DNA from: Thalassiosira profunda
Lineage: Eukaryota; Bacillariophyta; Thalassiosirophyceae; Thalassiosirales; Thalassiosiraceae
Reading direction: 5' to 3'
DNA length: 10,946 nt
Assembly: GCA_036939355.1 (NCBI GenBank)
Contig: JALLAP010002968.1
Location: 1-10,946, forward strand
Part shown: piece by piece, positions 8,002-10,946 of the stretch
Layout of the letters: each line of letters begins with the position of its first letter
Numbering within the stretch: position 1 is the stretch's first letter
Translations under genes and position numbers: made by a program
Notes under the pieces: generated by a model
Told to the model about the DNA's origin: nothing
The model's database searches: none
What the model saw: only the letters and a program-made list of their open reading frames with translations

Positions 8002-8025
8002 GCGTAAGTCAAGGCCGACTTACGC
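8002..8025. repeat. Perfect 9-bp inverted repeat with 6-bp spacer; candidate recombinase core site
   Basis: GCGTAAGTC and GACTTACGC flank the spacer AAGGCC. Tyrosine recombinases typically bind two inverted arms around a 6-8 bp crossover region, so the geometry fits. The right arm recurs at 10920-10928 beyond the 3' end of the recombinase gene. The repeat is seen directly; use as a crossover site is inference. Confidence 0.6.
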
Positions 8026-8118
8026 TGTCGAGACCCCCTTTCCGAGCAATTCCCGCAAATAATGTACCAATTCCAACGTTAAAGGTTATTCCAGAGTGCC
8101 GGTCGGGGCTTCTTTGTG

Positions 8119-8127
8119 TCTCACCAG
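8119..8127 (+). promoter_or_regulatory. TCTCACCAG motif upstream of the recombinase gene
   Basis: The identical 9-mer occurs at 2969-2977, just upstream of the PAP/fibrillin start. Here it lies 89 bp upstream of the recombinase ATG and is followed within 2 bp by a T8 tract. It may be an initiator-like element; this is repetition-based inference. Confidence 0.25.
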
Positions 8128-8216
8128 CCTTTTTTTTGCAACTCTCGAACCGCGAACTCGCGCGCAAACTCGCTTCACATCAACTCGAGCTGCCCTCGTA
8201 GGCGACGGCCTGGACG

Positions 8217-10607
8217 ATGTCGAACGCCATGTTCGGCAGCCTACCCCCCGGCATGTACCGGCCGGGGGCTCGACGCACCGGGGCGGACGTTGCCGCGGCC
8301 GGCGCTGCCGCTGGCGGGCCGTCAGAAGTCGCTGGGATGGACATCGTCGGACGCCCCGAAGATGAGCGTGCGCGTCAGGACACGATGAGCCACCACGTCG
8401 CCTGCCTCCCAAACTATCGCAACCGCATCAAAGAGATGATCAAATTCTGGCGGGCGAATTACCGAGAGTACTACGACGAGGTGGTGTTTGAGCTGACGCC
8501 TGAGCAGCGGGAGGACAAGGGGAAATACCACACCGCGACGCACGACCTCGACTACCGCAAGCTGAACTCCCGCCTCACGCAGTACTTTATGAGCGGGGGC
8601 AAGAAGGTGAAGGACGCGTCCAAGGGCATCCATTTCCAGTACGATCACATCCGCAAATACCACGACGCCATCCTCTACTGCGCCCGCCTCGACGGCGTCG
8701 AATTGAAAGGCACCCCGTATTACAACAGCATGACGTCGTTCCTGGACGTGATGAAGAAGGAGAACGTGAGCGCCCGCGGGAAGGGCAAGTTGGAGGAGAA
8801 GGAGGCGGACGCCATCCCCTTCGAGCTGTACAAGGATACCAACGGCTGGTCCTTGGAGGACGGCAATGTGATGGTGTGGGCGTTCAGTTGTGTGCAGTGG
8901 AATTGCATGGGCCGCTCCATCAACGTGTCGCCGCTCGGATTCCGGAACTTGAGCAGGAAGGAGGCCACCGACAGCATCGTGTTCCAGTACAACTCGAACA
9001 AGAAGGACAAGAAGGGGGAAAATTCCACGCCGAAGAACTGCTACGCGAACCCGTTCGAGCCGCTCGTCTGCATGTTCTTGGCCCTCGGGTGCTACCTGTG
9101 CTGCTTCCGGGACAAGTTCGGCCGCGCCTCGGACCAAATCTTCAAGAAGAACGGGAGGGACCGCTCCGCCGCCGACACCTACTGCAAGGCGTTGAAGGAT
9201 ATCGTCACCCGGAACGCGGCCCGGGCGAAGCGTGTCCGGGAGTACGTCCGGGACGGGCATTACCACGCCCACGGAACGCGGAAGGGCTCGGCGACGCACG
9301 TGACAACCGGTACGATGGAACCGCCGCCGATGCCCTCGATTTTGCTGCGCGGGGAGTGGAGCCTCGGCAAGGTGGTCGAGCTGTATTGGAAATGGTCGAA
9401 GCTCGGGGACACGTACCTCGGCAGGTGCTTGGCCGGGCTCGACCCGGACAAAGAGGAGTTTGGCACTCTGCCTCCGCACTTCACGGAGGGCGCCGACAAC
9501 GAGCACATCAAGGAGGCGTTGAAGCTGTGCTTCGGTCCGATTGTGACGGCGTGGGCGGGCACGTGCGCAATCGAGGGCGCGCTGATGCTGATGTTGGCGA
9601 GCATGGTGTGGCACTCGGACTTTTTGTACGGGTACATCGCGGACAATTCGCAGCACCCGTTCCAGCGGATTCCGATCCTGCAACGCACGGAGCTGTTGGC
9701 CGAGCTGAAAAAGCTCGTCACGCTCGAGCCCGTCGGCGAGATCAAGAAGGTGTCGGGCGTCCCGCGCCATACCAAACTGTTGGGAGTGTGCAACAAGCTT
9801 CTGCTTCGCTTGGATCGCAGCGTCGAAACGATGGACAAGCTGCGGGCCGATCTGCCCGATATCGTGAGAGCGGCAATCGACGACACGGCGAGGAATGCGG
9901 GCCAGGTGACAGTTTCTCTCGTGATGGAATTGATGCAACAACAGCACGATAGCTTTACGAGCGAGGTAAAAAAGGCAATTGCAGAAGCGTCGACTCTTGG
10001 CCTTGCGGCGCCGTCTCCGCAGCAGCAACAACCCGCCCCACAGCCTCCCGTCGGCGGATTGCGGATCGGACGCTGGCGCGAGTACCGGTACGGCAACGGG
10101 ACGTGGGCGTTTCCGCCCGATTTCGGCTTGCCCTCCAGCCCGCTGGTCGATGCCTGGAGCGCGTGGCTCATCGGATACCCCGGCAATCGAATGAAGAAAG
10201 AGGGCGTCGGCGCCGACGGAAACCCGACGTCCGTCGTCAAGGCTGCGCCGGTGCGGCCGTTGCGATACATATCGCACAACATGGACCTCCTGCCGCCCCC
10301 GCGTGTCAATAAAATGAGGAAACTATTCCGCGACGAGTGGTGCCCCGTCCTCCGGAAGATGCACGACGCGACAAAACACCTTCTCCGGAATGTAAGCGAC
10401 GACGACATGAGCGCCCTCTTTTTGGAGACGACGTACAACACGGCAATCGCGGCGCTGGCGGCGGAGTATCCGTCGATCTTTGGAGAGAGCGTGGCGGACA
10501 CGGCGCGGCAGTGGAAGGTGTCGACGCTGAGTAGGAAGGTGGTGGCGGAGAACAGCCGTAGGGCCCGGGAGCGGAGGGAGCGGGGCTACGGTGTGGGTAG
10601 CGAGTGA
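8217..10607 (+). CDS. Crypton-like tyrosine recombinase (796 residues, intact)
   Basis: Tyrosine recombinases cut and rejoin DNA through a covalent tyrosine link, here presumably to excise and insert the element that carries the gene. The catalytic residues appear in order: Arg233 in NCMGRSINVSPL; a lysine-rich strand turn at 262-266 before GENS; His352 and Arg355 in HAHGTRKGSATH; Trp381 in RGEWSLGK; and Tyr390 nine residues later, the spacing seen in Cre and XerD. Tyr400 (GDTYLGR) is an alternative nucleophile. ANPFEPLVCMFLALG (277-291) is a typical block between the first Arg and HxxR. Residues about 520-595 look helical, then comes a Gln/Pro linker (601-611). The C-terminal part has a W-x-W-x-G block (about 647-654) and FRDEW (704-708), reminiscent of the GCR1_C-type DNA-binding domain of some Cryptons. 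The start at 8217 is the first ATG of the frame; Met5 is an alternative. No introns or breaks were seen, unlike the two spliced host genes. Confidence 0.85.
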   Translation: MSNAMFGSLPPGMYRPGARRTGADVAAAGAAAGGPSEVAGMDIVGRPEDERARQDTMSHHVACLPNYRNRIKEMIKFWRANYREYYDEVVFELTPEQREDKGKYHTATHDLDYRKLNSRLTQYFMSGGKKVKDASKGIHFQYDHIRKYHDAILYCARLDGVELKGTPYYNSMTSFLDVMKKENVSARGKGKLEEKEADAIPFELYKDTNGWSLEDGNVMVWAFSCVQWNCMGRSINVSPLGFRNLSRKEATDSIVFQYNSNKKDKKGENSTPKNCYANPFEPLVCMFLALGCYLCCFRDKFGRASDQIFKKNGRDRSAADTYCKALKDIVTRNAARAKRVREYVRDGHYHAHGTRKGSATHVTTGTMEPPPMPSILLRGEWSLGKVVELYWKWSKLGDTYLGRCLAGLDPDKEEFGTLPPHFTEGADNEHIKEALKLCFGPIVTAWAGTCAIEGALMLMLASMVWHSDFLYGYIADNSQHPFQRIPILQRTELLAELKKLVTLEPVGEIKKVSGVPRHTKLLGVCNKLLLRLDRSVETMDKLRADLPDIVRAAIDDTARNAGQVTVSLVMELMQQQHDSFTSEVKKAIAEASTLGLAAPSPQQQQPAPQPPVGGLRIGRWREYRYGNGTWAFPPDFGLPSSPLVDAWSAWLIGYPGNRMKKEGVGADGNPTSVVKAAPVRPLRYISHNMDLLPPPRVNKMRKLFRDEWCPVLRKMHDATKHLLRNVSDDDMSALFLETTYNTAIAALAAEYPSIFGESVADTARQWKVSTLSRKVVAENSRRARERRERGYGVGSE

Positions 10608-10946
10608 TTAGCTTGTCTGATGTTTGATTTTCATATAATTGGTATTGGCGATGGTTAGCATAAGTGTTAGGGATACTACCGAACAAATTTGGGCGCGTTC
10701 GTATGTATGTAGCAGGTTTCGTGGAGGCAAAACGAAGTGTGCGAGGAGATCGAGAAGCAAACAAAAGGAGATCGCGGCTCCAAAAAGTGACCGATTTCAG
10801 CAGTCATCGTGCGAAAATACCCAACAAGTTTCAAGCAAATATCTATTGCCTCTTAGAGACATTGAGTACCGATGAATTCCTCTGTACAATTAACATAGGA
10901 ACTACTACCAACTTACTCTGACTTACGCTTTCCGCTGGCATTAAAG
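10608..10946. other. 3' flank of the recombinase gene
   Basis: These 339 bp are richer in A and T than the coding DNA and hold no recognisable gene or canonical AATAAA signal. The end carries ACTTAC twice, 10 bp apart (10911-10916 and 10921-10926); the second is part of GACTTACGC, the arm sequence shared with the left side of the recombinase gene. Short open frames here are not supported. Confidence 0.6.
10920..10928 (+). repeat. Copy of the recombinase-site arm at the right end
   Basis: GACTTACGC is identical to the right arm of the inverted repeat at 8002-8025 and in the same orientation. The matching left arm is absent at 6-bp spacing here, so this is a half-site only. The three copies described here were the only ones found when reading the window by eye. 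Confidence 0.6.

Larger units (their letters stand above)
7728..8216. promoter_or_regulatory. Intergenic region between the PPR-like gene and the recombinase gene
   Basis: These 489 bp lie between divergent genes. The left half (to about 7976) is ordinary G+C-rich sequence and should hold the PPR gene promoter. A CACGTG palindrome at 7744-7749 lies 16 bp upstream of that gene's ATG. The right half holds two perfect hairpins (7977-7998 and 8002-8025), a T8 tract (8130-8137), the TCTCACCAG motif (8119-8127) and repeated AACTCGC words near 8154-8173. I see no gene in it. Confidence 0.7.
8002..10928 (+). mobile_element. Putative Crypton-like tyrosine-recombinase element (boundaries tentative)
   Basis: An intact, intronless recombinase gene is bracketed by copies of GACTTACGC (8017-8025 and 10920-10928). 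With neighbouring bases they form an imperfect direct repeat of about 14 bp (12 of 14 matching, from 8016 and 10919). Cryptons are eukaryotic DNA transposons that encode a tyrosine recombinase and lack transposase-type terminal inverted repeats, so a single gene with short direct terminal repeats fits. The left hairpin at 7977-7998 may also belong to it, and the right end could extend beyond the window. Boundaries are inferred; the recombinase itself is well supported. Confidence 0.5.

Noticed and set aside
8322..10277. A 651-codon open frame on the minus strand antisense to the recombinase gene, and a 413-codon one at 9260-10501
   Set aside because: Both are shadows of G+C-rich sense codons. 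The sense frame carries an ordered set of tyrosine-recombinase motifs, and the antisense frames look like no family and are Arg/Pro/His-rich.
10608..10760. tRNA-like or small-RNA gene downstream of the recombinase
   Set aside because: No cloverleaf stems or conserved tRNA boxes could be laid out; the apparent matches were short and scattered.
10905..10928. A full inverted-repeat core site at the right end of the element
   Set aside because: The bases at the expected left-arm position match GCGTAAGTC at only about one place, so only a half-site can be claimed.

Overview
The window reads as nuclear DNA of a stramenopile alga, most likely a centric diatom (Thalassiosira-like). This is an inference from four things: a bipartite plastid-targeting leader, short GT-AG introns, a TOR-pathway gene and a pentatricopeptide-type gene side by side, and a Crypton-like tyrosine recombinase of the kind common in diatoms and oomycetes. 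There is no bacterial operon structure, and no tRNA, rRNA or CRISPR array was seen.

Layout. 1-2208 (-): the N-terminal 736 codons of a Raptor homologue (scaffold subunit of TOR complex 1), intronless here and running off the left edge. 2209-2993: a shared promoter region between two divergent genes. 2994-4083 (+): a two-exon PAP/fibrillin gene with a predicted plastid leader. 4092-7727 (-): a two-exon gene for a predicted mitochondrial RNA-binding protein of about 1189 residues, with two near-identical dsRBD-like units in the N-terminal third and PPR-like helical repeats after them. Its stop codon lies 8 bp from the PAP/fibrillin stop, so the two 3' UTRs must overlap. 7728-8216: a second intergenic region carrying two perfect hairpins. 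8217-10607 (+): an intact 796-residue tyrosine recombinase. 10608-10946: its AT-richer 3' flank.

The most interesting part is the right third. A perfect 9-bp inverted repeat with a 6-bp spacer (8002-8025) has the geometry of a tyrosine-recombinase crossover site. One of its arms recurs on the other side of the recombinase gene, 19 bp from the window end (10920-10928). These are candidate termini of a single-gene Crypton-like element inserted about 250 bp upstream of the PPR gene.

The three host genes do different jobs: growth signalling, plastid lipid or plastoglobule structure, and organelle RNA metabolism. Apart from a possible shared promoter motif and the convergent overlap, nothing in the sequence shows that they work together.
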